A DNA stretch of 64,000 nt. Source: Arachis hypogaea (lineage: Eukaryota > Streptophyta > Magnoliopsida > Fabales > Fabaceae). Where the stretch lies: positions 16,317,878 to 16,381,877 of the forward strand of contig NC_092054.1 in assembly GCF_003086295.3 (NCBI RefSeq), read 5' to 3'. Below, in pieces: positions 1-12,026 of the stretch. A program made the position numbers and the translations under genes. The notes below the pieces were generated by a model, which was not told the origin of the DNA, made no database searches, and saw only the letters and a program-made list of their open reading frames with translations. The stretch's first letter is position 1, and each line of letters starts with the position of its first letter.

Positions 1-1218
1 TCCGGAGAATGAAGATCAACCTCATCCAATAGAGCTTTTGGGACTAGTCCATGAACACCACGGACGACTCGAACAACTCGAGCAGGAAATAGAGCGACAA
101 AGAGAAGTTGAAAGAGATCTGAAAAGAGAGATAAAACGGTAAAGAGAGCTAGAAGAAAAGCTCTTGAAGTTAGAGGCTGGCCTCCAAAGTCGGAACTGTC
201 GTACAGCACGGGAAGATATCCCCTTTGAAGGAGAAGATCCTTTCATCAAAGAGATTATGCGGGCTAGGGTTCCTAGAAACTTTAAAAGCCCCAACATGAG
301 TTTCTATGATGGAAGACCGACTCAAGACATCACCTAAGCAACTTCAAGAGTCGAATGTATCTGGCCGATGTCTTCGATGTAACTCGTTCTAAAGCTTTTC
401 CGACAACCCTCACAAAGGCAGCAATGAAGTGGTTTGATAACCTACCACCTAGGTCGGTCACAAGCTTTGACAACCTTGCAAGGAAATTTCTTACTCATTT
501 TTCCATTCAGAAGAACAAAGTAAAGCATACACTCAATCTTTTGGGAGTCAAGCAGGAAGTCGGTGAAACTCTTTGAAACTACATGGAGAGATTCAGCAAA
601 GCTTACTTAGAGGTCCAAAATCTAACCACTGAAGCAGTAATAATGGGGCTGGTCAATGGCCTCAGAGGAGGACCCTTCTCCCAATCCATCTCAAAACGTC
701 ATCCGACTTCCTTAAATGAAGTGTAAGAATAAGCTGAGAAATACATCAACATGGAGGAGAATGCTCGGTTAAGGGAGCCTGTTCCTCGACAAACAAACTC
801 CTATCAAGCTCGGGAAAAAGAGAAGGAGGCCAAGAAAAAGGAAGAGTATAACTCAGACAAACCACGAAGATATCACAACTACACCCATTTGCGAGTCTCT
901 CTTGTTGATGTCTACAGAGAAATTTGCCATACCGAGAAGTCATCTTATCCTCGCTCAATTAAAAATAAGAAAGAAGGAAGTCGTTCAGAGTACTGCGAGT
1001 ACCATAAGCTATATGGGCATTCTACAAATGATTGTTACGGCCTAAAGAATGTGATAGAAAAATTGGTTAGAGAAGGTAGGTTGGACAAATATCTCATAGA
1101 AAGGTCGGATGATCACAGGAAAAGAAGAAGGGACGAAGAAGATACAAGGCAAAGAGATCGTCCATCCCGAACTCTGGAAAGGCATGTCCACATGATAGCA
1201 GGAGGATTCATCAGATGA
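1..1218 (+). pseudogene. Ty3/gypsy gag remnant
   Basis: The segment 355-573 reads as the retrotransposon gag core (KAAMKWFDNLPP, then FSIQKNKVKHT), stops in frame at about 574, and continues in frame past the stop. A charged linker follows (751-950) and then a zinc-finger-like CEYHKLYGHSTNDC near 994-1035, followed by a short Arg-rich tail ending at the stop at 1216. The normal role is the nucleocapsid/capsid protein of the element. Several stops (for example near 724 and 730) show that it is dead. Confidence 0.8.
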
Positions 1219-1356
1219 GGATTAACCAAGTCATCTCGTAAAAGACACTTAAAAAAAATTTATTAAGTCGAAGAGAGCAATGAGATTCCCGACTCTCCTA
1301 CCATTTCTTTTACAAAAGAAGATGCATAGGGCATAATACCCGATCATGATGATCTC

Positions 1357-1695
1357 GTGGTAACTACCATGATACTCGCTAATGCATACCTTCACAGAAC
1401 TCTGGTAGACCAAGGAAGCTCAACCGATATCTTATTCAAACCCACCTTTGAAAAATTAGGGCTGGAAGAAAAAGAATTGAAAGCATATCCCGATACTCTC
1501 TTTGGACTACGAGATGCACCCATAAAGCCTTTATACTTCATTTCTCTACATACTACCATTGGTAAAGGAATGAAGTCTAGGACTTTGAGTATAGACTACA
1601 TTGTAGTCAACGTAGCCTCAGCTTACAATACTCTAATAGATCGGTCAATTTTAAATCGGCTTGGTGCTGTCGTGTCCACCCCCACCTCTGTATGA
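1357..1695 (+). pseudogene. Ty3/gypsy aspartic protease segment
   Basis: A 112-residue open stretch contains LVDQGSSTDILF near its residues 16-27, the retropepsin-type D-x-G-S active-site motif as used by Tat-lineage elements, and later a YNTLIDRSILN motif typical of the second half of these proteases. It would cleave the element's polyprotein. It is separated from gag and RT by stops, so it is a relic. The frame is otherwise free of stops over 330 bases. Confidence 0.75.
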
Positions 1696-2039
1696 AATTT
1701 TCGACGTATGCAAGGATAGCCACTATAAGGGGAGACAAAAAATTAGCAAGAAGATGCTACAATGAGGTGGGGGTGGACAAAGGCCACAACCTAAACGGAA
1801 GATAAAAGAGGTACAAGTCAGAAAGACCACTAAAATTGGAGCCAATTTGGACAAGGGATTGCAGGAAAACCTTATTAAGCTTCTATACGAAAACTTCAAC
1901 CTCTTTGCTTGGAAGGTATCTGACATGTTCGGGATTGATCTCGAACTCATGAACCACAAACTTGCCGTGTACCTTGGATCCTGACCTGTGCAACAGAAAT
2001 GACGAAAGCTCTGACCAAACGAGCTCAGATCATTGAAGA

Positions 2040-3700
2040 ACAAGTTCAAGCACTGCTAGAAGCTGGGTTTATCAAGGAAGTGAAATACCCCTTGTAGTTA
2101 GCAAATGTTGTGCTTGTGAAAAAGAAAAATGGAAAGTGGAAGATGTGTGTCGATTATACGGACCTCAATAAAGCTTGTCCAAAAGACCCATATCCCCTCC
2201 CCAACATTGATGTATTGGTAGACTCATCTTTAGGCTGCCAATATTTATCTTTTATGGATACATACTCGGGATACAATCAAATCTCGACGTATAAGTTGGA
2301 TCAAGAGAAAACATCATTCATCACCCCAAGGGCGAATTATTGTTATTTGGTCATGCTATTTGGATTAAAAAATGATGGAGCCACTTATCAAAGGTCGATG
2401 AATAAAGTGTTCGCATCCCATCTCGGAAACTTGATGGAGGTATATGTGGACGACATGCTCGTAAAAACCAAGGAGGAAGCAAAAATCTTGTCCGACCTCT
2501 CACAAGTATTCGGCACAATAAAGAGGCATGTGATGTAACTAAATCCCACAAAATACACCTTTGCAGTGGAAGCCATAAAATTCTTAGACTTCATGCTCAC
2601 ACAAAGAGGCATTGAAGCCAACCCAGACAAGTGTAAAGTCATCATGGAAATGAAAAAGCTGACTTATTTAAAAGAAGTCCAACAATAAAATGGCAGGCTA
2701 GCAGCACTATCCAGATTCCTGGTAGGATCGACGTTAAAATCCTTACCCCTATTTTCACTACTTAAGAAAGGATGTCAATTTAAATGGACTCGGGAATATG
2801 AAAAAGCTTTTCAAGATTTCAAAAGTTTTCTGAGCCAACCACCCATCCTTACTCGACCAAGGATAGGAGAGGAACTTGTACTATACCCAGTTGTTGCTGA
2901 CAAAGGCATAACCTCGGCCCTTATTCAAGACGATAAAGTTGGACAATAACCCATCTACTTCATTAAAATTAAACTATCAAAAGATTGAAAAAATTGCTTA
3001 TGCTTTGATTCTGGCCTCTAGAAGACTCCGACCTTATTTTCAGGCTCATACCATCAAGGTCCAAACCAACCAACTTATAAAGCACATCCTCTAGAAGACA
3101 GACATAGCAGGACGGATGTTATAATAGGCTATAGAACTATTCGAGTTTGACTAAAATATAAAATTTGTACAGTAATTAAGTCTCAATACCTCACTGACTT
3201 TTTGGCTGAATACATAGGAGAAAAATATGGAACCTCTACAAGTTGGAGTTTATATGTGGATGGATCTTCCAACAAAATAGGAAGTGGGGGCAGGAATCAT
3301 CTTGAAAAATGAAGAAGGGACTTGAATAGAACTCTCCCTAAAATTTGAATTCTCAACTTTTAACAATCAAGTTGAATATGAAGCTATGATTGCTGGCTTA
3401 AAACTCGCTAAAGAAAATGGAGCTGCAAGAGTCACAGTTTTTAGTGACTCCCAAATAGTAACTTCCCAAATCAATGGAGATTACCAAGAAAAGAATCCCA
3501 ACATGAAGAGATATCTCGAGAAGATACTAGAACAGCTTGGATAATTTTCGGGGACAGAAGCCCGACATATATCTCGAAAACTTAACAGCGGAGCTGACGC
3601 TCTCCCCAAATTAGCGAGCACCAAGCCAGGAGATAATAACAAAAGCTTGATCCAAGAGACCCTACAAGAACTATCAATTATCAAGTCGGAAGAAGAGAGG
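2040..3700 (+). pseudogene. Ty3/gypsy reverse transcriptase and RNase H remnant
   Basis: The 2110-2535 stretch carries the RT palm: KKKNGKWKMCVDYTDLN, then PLPNIDVLVDS, and the catalytic YVDDM at 2443-2457. The connection domain follows with stops (2536, 2686, 2947). RNase H is readable at about 3240-3560: LYVDGSSNK, VEYEAMIAGLKLA and VFSDSQIV, which hold the D-E-D positions, with stops between blocks. The catalytic residues are thus mostly visible but split over several frames. Normal role: copying the element RNA into DNA. Confidence 0.85.
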
Positions 3701-3759
3701 TCGGACACATTAACAATCTTCAACTTAAACCTAGGATGGATGACTCCAATTATCGAATA

Positions 3760-4970
3760 CCTAAAATTCGATATCTAACCTAAGGAGCAAAAGAAGTTAG
3801 AAGACTCATAAGAGAGGCACAAAATTATACTTTGGTGCATAAAATCCTCTATAAAAGAGGAATATCCACACTCTTACTAAAATGCATCCCAACTTGCAGA
3901 ATTGAAGAAGTCTTAGAAGAAATTCATAGCGGCATCTGCAGAAATCATCTCAGAGCTTGATCACTTGCTAAAAAAGTGATCTGAGCCAGTTTCTTTTGGT
4001 CGACATTACAAAAAGATGTCATTGACTTTGTCAAAAAGTGTCCACCTTGTCAAATACATACTAACTTTTATGTAGCTCCTCCCGAAGAACTTATTAGCAT
4101 AACATCACATGGCTTTTCGCAAAATGGAGTCTAGACTTGCTCAAACATTTTTCTTAGGCATCCGGACAGGTAAAATACCTCATTGTGGGGTTGACTACTT
4201 CACCAAGTGGATTAAAATAGAGCTAGTAGCCATAATTATAGCTCTAAGAAATCGAAAATTCTTGTACAAAAATATTATCACTTGATTTTGGGTGCCCTAT
4301 TCTATTACCACCGATAATGGTACTTAGTTTACCAACTCGACCTTCAGAAGTTTAGTGGCAAGTCTGAAAATTAAGCATAAATTCACGTCGGCAGAACACC
4401 CTCAAGCTAATGGACAAGCAGAAGCAGCAAACAAAGTTATATTGGTGGGACTAAAGAAGAGATTACAAGAGGCAAAAAGAGCATGGGCCGAAGAACTCCC
4501 ACAAGTTCTGTGGGCATATCGGACAACTCCTCATTCTACAACCTGAGAATATCCATTCTGACTTGCTTATGGAATAGAAGTCATGATATCAATTGAGGTA
4601 AATGAACAAAGTCCAAGGGTAGGATTCTCTGATGAAGTGAAAAACATCCAAACTCAGAAGGAAGAGCTTGATTTCCTCCCAGAAGTCCGAGAACAAGCTC
4701 GGATAAAAGAGGCAGCACTAAAACAAAGGATGTACACAAGATACAACAAGAAAGCTATTAGAAAAAGCTTTGCCACAAACGACCTTGTTCTGATAAGGAA
4801 TGACATCAGAGTAACGAAGTCGGGTGAAGGCAAACTTGCAGCAAATTAGAAAGGTCCTTTTAAGATTATTGAAGTCTTGGAAAAAGGCTACTATAAAGTG
4901 TCTGACTTACAAGGAACCGAGCTCCCTAGGTCATGGCACACGTGCAATATAAAAAGTTATTATAGCTACA
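3760..4970 (+). pseudogene. Ty3/gypsy integrase remnant
   Basis: The zinc-binding end (CPPCQ near 4036) is followed by a core with GVDYFTKW near 4181-4205 and EHPQANGQAEAANK at 4397-4438, which holds the last acidic residue of the D-D-E triad. A C-terminal block (4583-4960) matches the gypsy integrase tail, with WAYRTTPHSTT at about 4512 and a GPFKI-like motif near 4852. Stops and shifts break it at least six times. It would have inserted the cDNA into the host genome. Confidence 0.8.
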
Positions 4971-5474
4971 AGTGAACCTCGTTCCTTGATGTACTCTTTT
5001 TTTTACTGACTTCATGGTTTTTTCCTGAAAAGGATTTTCCTGAAGGGAATTTTAACGAGGCATCATAACGAGGGATAAGGGTTAGGAGTTTAAAAACTCT
5101 TAGTAACAAAAGCATTTGTAAAGTATTTCTTAATAAGTTATTCATCTTTCAAAAATTCCATTATTTATCCTACGATACATACTAACTTAAGCTCGAAAAA
5201 GCGCAAAAATCATTGTTCGACCTACATGGTCGGCAAGATAAAACGACGAGGTTCAAGTTAGTGTAAAGAAGTTATGTACGCTGATCATGACCATAACTCA
5301 GATAAACGATGACTAAGTTGGTCTAAGAAAGGTCCAAAAACGTACCCCACAAATAACTTAAGTTAACAATGACCGACCTCTAAAAGGTCGGACACCAGGT
5401 TTTTAAAATGGAATAAGAGTCATCATAAAAGTTTTTACCTTATGAACATTTGAAATGAATTCGAGATGCTAAAA

Positions 5475-6528
5475 TGACACTTCCCTCTCCTCTATTTTAT
5501 AAATGTACATTCTCCTCCCTTCTAACTTTAAAAAAAACCTCCTCTTTAATCCATTTTAAACTTTTTGTGTTAACTAATGTTAACTTTATCCATTTTTTAA
5601 GAAAAAATAAATTATTTTTTAAAAAATACCTATTAAGAAAAATTTTATTTTTTATCATTAAATTTTGTTTACTAAAATACCCTTTAATAAATTATTCTAA
5701 AAATTGTATTTTAAAAAAATTAATAATTATATTATTTTTTTCTAAAATACCCTTCAATAATTTTTTAATTATTAAATTATAATTTTACCAAAATTTTCGT
5801 TAACAATTTTTTTTATAGTTTACTATTAATTTTCAATATCTATATATATTATTTTAACATTAAATAAAAAATTTTAGTAAGATTATTTTTCAATATCAAT
5901 ATATATTAATTGTTATACATATTAACAGTGGTAATATTTTTTTATTTAATATTAAAATAATAAATATTGATATAAAAAAATTAAGAAAAAGTCTAGGGGC
6001 AGCAACTTTTGTATTTTCTGGCCAGCATTTAACCATCAAAATAAAAGTGAGTGATCTTCCATCATTAGATGTAATTTCACACCGTTAGAAACACTATTGA
6101 TGGCCAATTGATAGTTACAAAACACCAAAATTGCTGGCCTCCTAACATTCCTCAAAAATTAATAATAAAATATAAAAATAATTGTTAACAAAAATTTTGG
6201 TAAAATCATAATTTAATAATTAAAAATTATTAAAGAGTAGATATCTTAGAAAAAATAATTTAATTATTAAGTTTTTTTAAAAATATTTTGGTAAAAATAC
6301 AATTTAATCAATAAAAAATAATTTATTAAAGGGTATTTTGGTAAGCAAAATTTAATGATAAAAAATAAAATTTTTGCTAACGAGTATTTTTTTAAAAAAT
6401 AATTTATTTTTTTTGAAAATAGATAAAATTAATATTAGTTAATACAAAAAATTTAAAATGGATTAAAGAAGATATTTTTTAAAAGTTAGAAGAGAGGAAA
6501 ATGAACATTTATAAAATAAAGAGGAGTC
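5475..6528. mobile_element. Foldback element with ~360-bp inverted arms
   Basis: The left arm (about 5475-5832) and right arm (about 6157-6528) are imperfect reverse complements along their whole length; for example ATTTTATAAATG near 5498 pairs with CATTTATAAAAT near 6505, and ACCAAAATTTTCGTTAACAA near 5787 pairs with TTGTTAACAAAAATTTTGGT near 6183. The spacer holds a separate MITE (5990-6150). No coding capacity; the longest open frame in the left arm is low-complexity and not real. No target duplication could be fixed. The right end lies about 70-100 bases upstream of the probable EMSY-like gene promoter. Confidence 0.8.
5990..6150. mobile_element. ~160-bp MITE, copy A
   Basis: It starts with AGTCTAGGGGCAGCAA and ends with TTGCTGGCCTCCTAACAT, imperfect terminal inverted repeats of about 16 bases. 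The internal sequence matches two other stretches of the window (43416-43576 and 44892-45055), including a shared segment of the form CACACCGTTAGAAACA. It sits in the spacer of the foldback element, so it was probably inserted there later. No coding capacity. Confidence 0.75.

Positions 6529-6561
<33 letters not shown>
6529..6561. repeat. (TAA)n microsatellite
   Basis: About eleven TAA units lie between the foldback element and the start of the EMSY-like gene region. Such a run is length-variable and could serve as a marker. Confidence 0.9.
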
Positions 6562-6565
<4 letters not shown>

Positions 6566-6599
6566 GCGGGTTAACAGGACCGCGACTGTCTGACTGATA

Positions 6600-7712
6600 A
6601 GCCGCTGGTAGTGTCGTTTCGTTCGGTTTAGCCGTTTAGGGTTTCTCTTGTCCAGCGTCTCAGCCTCTGTCTCTCTTCCCTTTCTCCTCTCACTCGCCTT
6701 TCCAACCCCGTCGCAGTGCCAGTCTGCCACCGCCCTTGCTTCGTTGGAAGGACCGAGAGAGGTTTCTGCTCTGCCGTCGCTGCTTCTTCTCCCCTCGCCG
6801 GAGGTTTGTCACCGCTCGCCGAAGCTCGTTTGTATCGTTGCTGCTCTCTCAACTCTCGCCGTGAATTCTGTCCTGCTTGAGTTTCTCCTCTCGTTGGAGC
6901 TCGTCGGCGTTGCTGATTCTCGTCACCATACTCGTTTCTATGCTTCTCCTCGCTGATTCTGCTCTGCTTTTACTTCTGGTTCTCGTCGCCGTCAGTTCAG
7001 GTAGGCCTCCGCCTCCCTCTCAGCCACAATTCGTCCCTTCCCTGTCCCTAGCCCTAACTCTTCCATTGTGATTCTGTGCTGATTTCATTGTTCCATTGAA
7101 TCTGTTATGTTGTGTTCTGATTTAGGGTTTTCTCTTGCAATTGAATCCGTTCTGTTCCGACGCTGAGCCTGCGCTGGTTTTTTCTTTTATCACACTTTAG
7201 TTTTAGTTGTAAAACATGAGTATCCAACAAGTTATGGTGATGGAGAATCGAAATGTGATGACGATTGAAGAATTGAAGGACCACGCCCTCTTTTGTGGTT
7301 TATTGTTGAATTTGTTTACTGTTTGAATTGAAGGATAACTAATGTGTTGCTGAATTTGGTTTCAAATTGTGCTTTATGCTTGATCTTATGTTGATTTAAT
7401 GTTTTGATGGGCGGGTTATCTTCCTGATCTTATGAGAAAAATGAGTTTGGCACCCCATTGCCATCCCTACTCTCTCTATATGTCTATCTCTCACATTCTA
7501 AGAACCTTAGTAGTGGATTAAAAACAAAAATTGGAAATTTTCATTCACATCATCAATGTTTACCTATCTGCAAAATCCTTTTTTCATTAACTTTTGTTGC
7601 CAATGACCATCTTTTTCCTTCAAATCTAAACAGAATTCTGAGCAGCAGTGGTTTTGCTGGCAATGGGAAATTTGCTGTAGCTTCTATTCCGCACTCTTGA
7701 TAGTATAGTGAG
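6600..7712 (+). promoter_or_regulatory. Probable promoter, 5' UTR and 5' UTR intron of the EMSY-like gene
   Basis: From about 6640 the sequence becomes C/T-rich and GC-richer, typical of a plant 5' UTR. A likely non-coding first exon ends at 7000, where TCAGTTCAG is followed by GTAGGC (donor). A likely acceptor is CTAAACAG ending at 7632, so that the second exon carries 80 untranslated bases before the ATG at 7713. The open frames here (for example 6648-6956) are leader sequence and not genes. The exact transcription start is not visible. The intron boundaries are inferred, not shown by transcripts. Confidence 0.55.
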
Positions 7713-10018
7713 ATGGAGGCTCAAATTCATCAATTAGAGCAGGAAGCTTATTCTGCTGTCTTACGTGCTTTCAAAGCACAATCTGATGCTCTTACTTGGG
7801 TATATACCTCATTTAATTTTCGAAATCTGTTTTATTATCTTTACATTTTCTAGCTTTGGAGATATATTAACAATATATTATATATGAATCAGGAGAAGGA
7901 AGGTTTGATAACTGAGCTTAGGAAGGAGTTGAGGGTTTCTGACGATGAACACAGAGAACTTCTTAATAGGGTTAACGCTGATGAAATTATCCACCGGATA
8001 CGGTATTGTAATTAGTTGAACAGCTGCAATGTTGTTGCAATGCATATAGTGAGACACAGAATTTTATTGATTAAATTGTTTTACAATGTTATGTGATGAA
8101 AATACAATCAGTGAATGGAGACAAACTGGACTTTACCAACCTGCAAGGCGCAGCACATCTCAACCTATTCATGACGTTTTACCCAGTCCAAGTATTTCTG
8201 CTCCCAAAAAGCTAAAGACATCCCATTCGGTACCACTTTTTCTTGTATAATATATTATGTTGACTTTAACAGCACTGTTTCTATGTTCAAATTAACAACT
8301 GCAATTGTAGGAGGTATTATGAACCAGAGGCTAAAAGCTGAATAATTGAATTGCAATTATCTTCATTACTAGAGAAATACATAGAAAAAAAATAATGACT
8401 TGACATCTGTTTGGTTTTGTATTTTCTAAAAATTTTGGCACAGGGTGGTCAATCGTTGCCTACTCCGTCTTTGGGGAGGCCTGGGCCTTATCCTTCTGCT
8501 GGAGCCACTGGGGCTAGGCATTTCATGAGCCGCAGCTCTTCGAATGCTCTTGCATCTAATGTACCTTCCGAGGCCGCAGCTTTTGATCCATTGATCGGGA
8601 AGAAAGTTTGGACTAGATGGCCTGAAGACAACCACTTCTATGAGGCTGTTATAACTGATTACAGTCATACCGATGTATGTTTGTTTTAATAGTTGTAAAT
8701 GTCCTTAGTTTTTAATACATATATTTCTCATGGTTAGTTTCAGTTCCTCGTTTAAGGTGAATTAAGTGGACAAGTCTAATGCTTCCACATGTAAGATATC
8801 ATAGAAAACTATGATTAATTAGGATTAGTACCAAATCCTGTAAGTGCAAATCAGGTTGTTTTGAATAATTTTCTTGGTTAAATTATCAATCTTTTAAGAT
8901 ATACATATATTTTTTTTCTTTGCAGGGTCGGCATGCTCTGGTTTATGATATTCGTACGGCAAATGAGACTTGGGAATGGGTTGATCTCAAAGAGGTAATT
9001 GTTTCTTTTGATTTGTTTTATATGATCATTACTAATCAGCCTTGAATGGTTTATGTGTAAAGCAATAGTGAAAATTCCTTAATGAAAAGGAGAGACATTG
9101 AACCAGTTGATATTATTATCAAAGTTGTACTTTCGAAGATGACAACCACCACCACAGTCCTATTGTTGTTATTGTTCTTTGTTATTGATATTTTTAATTG
9201 ATGCTTTCTATCTTTACAATAAATTTGTGAGCCAAGTCATATGCACCAAAAGGAGAATGAGAAAAATGTTTGAAGAGTAGCAGGATAGATCATACTTTTA
9301 TTATGTTAAAATTTACTGATATAAATAAATAAAACAACAAAAATGATTTCACCATTTCCATCCAAAGATGTATATAGCTAGTGAATTAGTGGATGTGTAT
9401 TTGTTAGAGAAGATCTTGTGTTAAAGACAATCACCTGCAGATCTCTCCTGAGGATATACGATGGGATGGTGAAGATCCTGGTATACACCGTAGAATTGGA
9501 AATAGTGGGCAAGGTCGTGGAGTTAAAAAGTTCTTTAGTCGTGGTGGTGATTCTTTAGGCGCAGGAAGAGGGAGAGGACCTAAGCAGCTCAGAAAAGAAT
9601 TTCTCCCGCGACAAAATGGTGTTGGAAAGAGAGTTTTGGATGACATTGAGTTGCTGAATACAGAATCACTAGTTAAAGAGGTAGGTTTTTAGATATGCTG
9701 TAGCAGTCAGTATGCTATGATGAGAAAAATAGGGAAACTCTATTACTTATCAACAATAGTGATGTTTTATCAGGTTGAAAGGGTTTTCGCTGCGAGTCCT
9801 CCTGATTCAGTGGAACTTGAGAAGGCAAAGAAAATGCTGAAAGTGTGATCACCAACCGTCTAGCATTTTCCTTCTTTACATTGTCACCGTGCATGGTTAT
9901 TATACTCATCACTGTATTTACTGTATTTATTGTTTTTTTACAGGAGCATGAGCAGGCACTTGTGGACGCAATTTCAAGGATTGCAGATGCATCTGAAGGC
10001 CAAAGTGGTAGTAATTAG
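7713..10018 (+). CDS. EML: EMSY-like protein: ENT domain plus Tudor/Agenet-like domain
   Basis: Eight coding exons join in one frame: 7713-7799, 7893-8002, 8112-8229, 8444-8674, 8926-8994, 9441-9680, 9774-9842, 9944-10018 (999 bases, 332 residues). All introns are GT/AG. The N terminus (residues 1-70, [20 protein letters not shown] onward) is the ENT domain found in animal EMSY and plant EML proteins. Exons 4-5 encode a Tudor/Agenet-like module ([11 protein letters not shown], then WEWVDLKE at about residues 150-210), which in this family reads modified histone tails. A basic, Gly-rich linker and a C-terminal Leu-rich helix ending with the [11 protein letters not shown] region follow. Arabidopsis EML proteins act in the nucleus, in chromatin-linked immunity and in seed development (established knowledge). 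No truncation is seen. A read-through of the last intron would give a stop two codons after residue 308. The family is secure; which EML paralogue it is cannot be told. Confidence 0.92.
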
Positions 10019-11870
10019 ATGTCTACATATTATTGCAGCATACTGTTGCATTCTCAAACCCATTCCTTTTCTTTTTTATTCAATAATAAAAATTAACTAG
10101 GTTTGATCAATTTATTCTTGTATGGTTCACAAGAAAAAAGGTCTTAGCATCTTGCTTTGGTGAATCTCTTGTCTTCTCTATGAAAAAATTAAATTAGTTG
10201 AGATAATTTAAACAGAAGTTATGTGTGGTGTACGCTACTATCTCTTATGTTTTGGATCAGTAAAATGTTGGGGTACAGAAGTAACAGAAGTAACAAATGA
10301 TTGGGCTTCTTAAAGTATTGTTGGGGTGTTTGAAGCTTTTTGTTTGATACTAAGGTTTGGGATTAGGTAGCGCAGATTGATCTTTGTTGTATGCTTACTA
10401 AGAATAGTTATTATGGCTGTAATCTGTGTAACTATTTCATTATTTGCCTTGTTTACAGAGGGAGAACCGTACATACATGGACAAATTGAATCAATGGACA
10501 GAGGTTGAAGACAGCACAGAAACTGGTTGCATGTTGGAGCAAAAGTCTTTTGAACATAAATCTTTTTCTCGCATGAAGTCTTGTGGCAAAAGTCAAATTG
10601 TATGCACTTGTAGGACTTTAGATGGATCGAGTAACCAAGATGATATGATGATGATGCACTTTGTCTATCATGTATTTATTTTAACCTTTCCCTGACACTT
10701 GTCACTGAAAGGTGCTTGTATGTGCCAGTTTTGTCCTCAGTGACAATCAGGATTCAGAAATATAGATACTAACATTATTAGGCACATATTCAATGTTCAT
10801 GCAAGTGTAAAAGAATGCAAAAGAAAAAAGGGGTTCGATGTATGCATTGTTGTTGATATCTGGATTGGCATGGCTGTTTCAACTAGAAAATTGATTTGGT
10901 TCGAAAATTGGTCTGAATGAACCAGTTATTAAACTGACATGAACTAAACATAAACGGGTCTGGGCTGGTTTTGAATTGAAATAAACTGGCTTATCTTTAT
11001 GTATTTATTTAGAGGAGTTTAATTTTGATGCAGTGTAAAGTATTTTATAAAGTTGTGTAATTATATCTTTTATTTTGAATGATCATTCATACAGTTAATG
11101 TGAAAAATAGTTATTTTTATTGATGTATTACTTACACTACATTAAAATTAGATTTTTATTTAGAGAAGAAAAAACAAATAATAAATATAGCGAGTCCTCC
11201 GGGTACTAAACATGACAAGGTCAAGTAGGAAATCGTTAAGTGGTGTGTTTGTGATTGCCTAGTGTGCGAGTTTTTAATGTTGTATTGTCTAGGATTGGGA
11301 GTACAACGAGCCCTACGTCACTGTTCGTTTACAAGTTGAGTTTTATGATCACAAACTGCGAATATCAAATTCATGATCAATTTTGATTGCTATTGCCTGT
11401 TATGGCCTCACCGGTTCATCAATAATTCAATATACACATTCCCGTAGCAGCAAATTAAATAGCAAAAAATTTGATCCCCGTAATCCAAGAGTGTTGAATC
11501 AACTTCGTGACCTTTTAAGTATTCGTCCTCTCAGCGACCAGTCTTCTACTGTGCCATGATTTTGCAGTTCTTAAGTGACATTTTCTTTGGCCTTGAAGAT
11601 AAGTTCACGCGGAAGTTAATTAACTTTTTTCAAAGATTTTCAATAAAGTTAATCCTGAAATGCAGTTGATTGGCTTTGTACATTTTCAAACATCTCAGCT
11701 GAAAATGGTAGGCGATTTCGTTGGTTACATGACAGTACATTGTTATTTTCATCTTTGTGGAAACGTTTGCCCGTTACCATGTTATTTATAGAGGAAAAAA
11801 AAAAAACAAAAAAAGAAAAGAAGAGAAAACGCAACTGTCAGCAGGAGTGCTCTTTAACAACACACTTCAA
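10019..11870. other. 3' UTR of the EMSY-like gene, then intergenic sequence
   Basis: An AATAAT/AATAAA-like stretch at about 10081 suits polyadenylation. At 10456 GTTTACAG could be an acceptor for an alternative 3' exon (10459-10700); its open frame resembles nothing known. A block at 10880-11000 is rich in GGTT/AACC words. Between 11000 and 11860 I see no gene, only AT-rich sequence and an A-rich tract at 11796-11830. Confidence 0.5.
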
Positions 11871-12026
11871 TTTATTGAAACACAGTTATAAACTAAACAG
11901 AAACTGGAACATAATAAACAGGCAAACAAGATATGTGACATAGTAGTATAGTACTAAGGGCTACACAAACTAAACAATGAAACAAGTCACAAAGGCAGCC
12001 TAATTACAGATTCACACTTATTAATT

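Larger units (their letters stand above)
1..5460 (+). mobile_element. Decayed Ty3/gypsy LTR retrotransposon, Tat/Ogre-like, 5' part outside window
   Basis: Domains read in order on the plus strand: gag, aspartic protease, reverse transcriptase, RNase H and integrase, the Ty3/gypsy order (RT before integrase). The gag zinc finger (C-x2-H-x4-H-x4-C type, near 996-1035) and the protease/RT wording are most like the Tat lineage, from memory. Every domain is interrupted by in-frame stops or frameshifts, so the copy cannot encode an intact polyprotein. No 5' LTR lies in the window. The 4980-5460 stretch after integrase is non-coding and probably holds the 3' untranslated region and part of an LTR, but no LTR pair or target duplication can be shown. 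Confidence 0.88.

Noticed and set aside
5474..5782. 102-residue plus-strand frame
   Set aside because: Low-complexity Phe/Lys/Ile translation of the AT-rich left arm of the foldback element.
6648..7071. Two plus-strand open frames of 102 and 64 residues, Ser/Leu-rich
   Set aside because: They lie in the C/T-rich leader of the EMSY-like gene, overlap each other and the minus-strand frames, and match no family.
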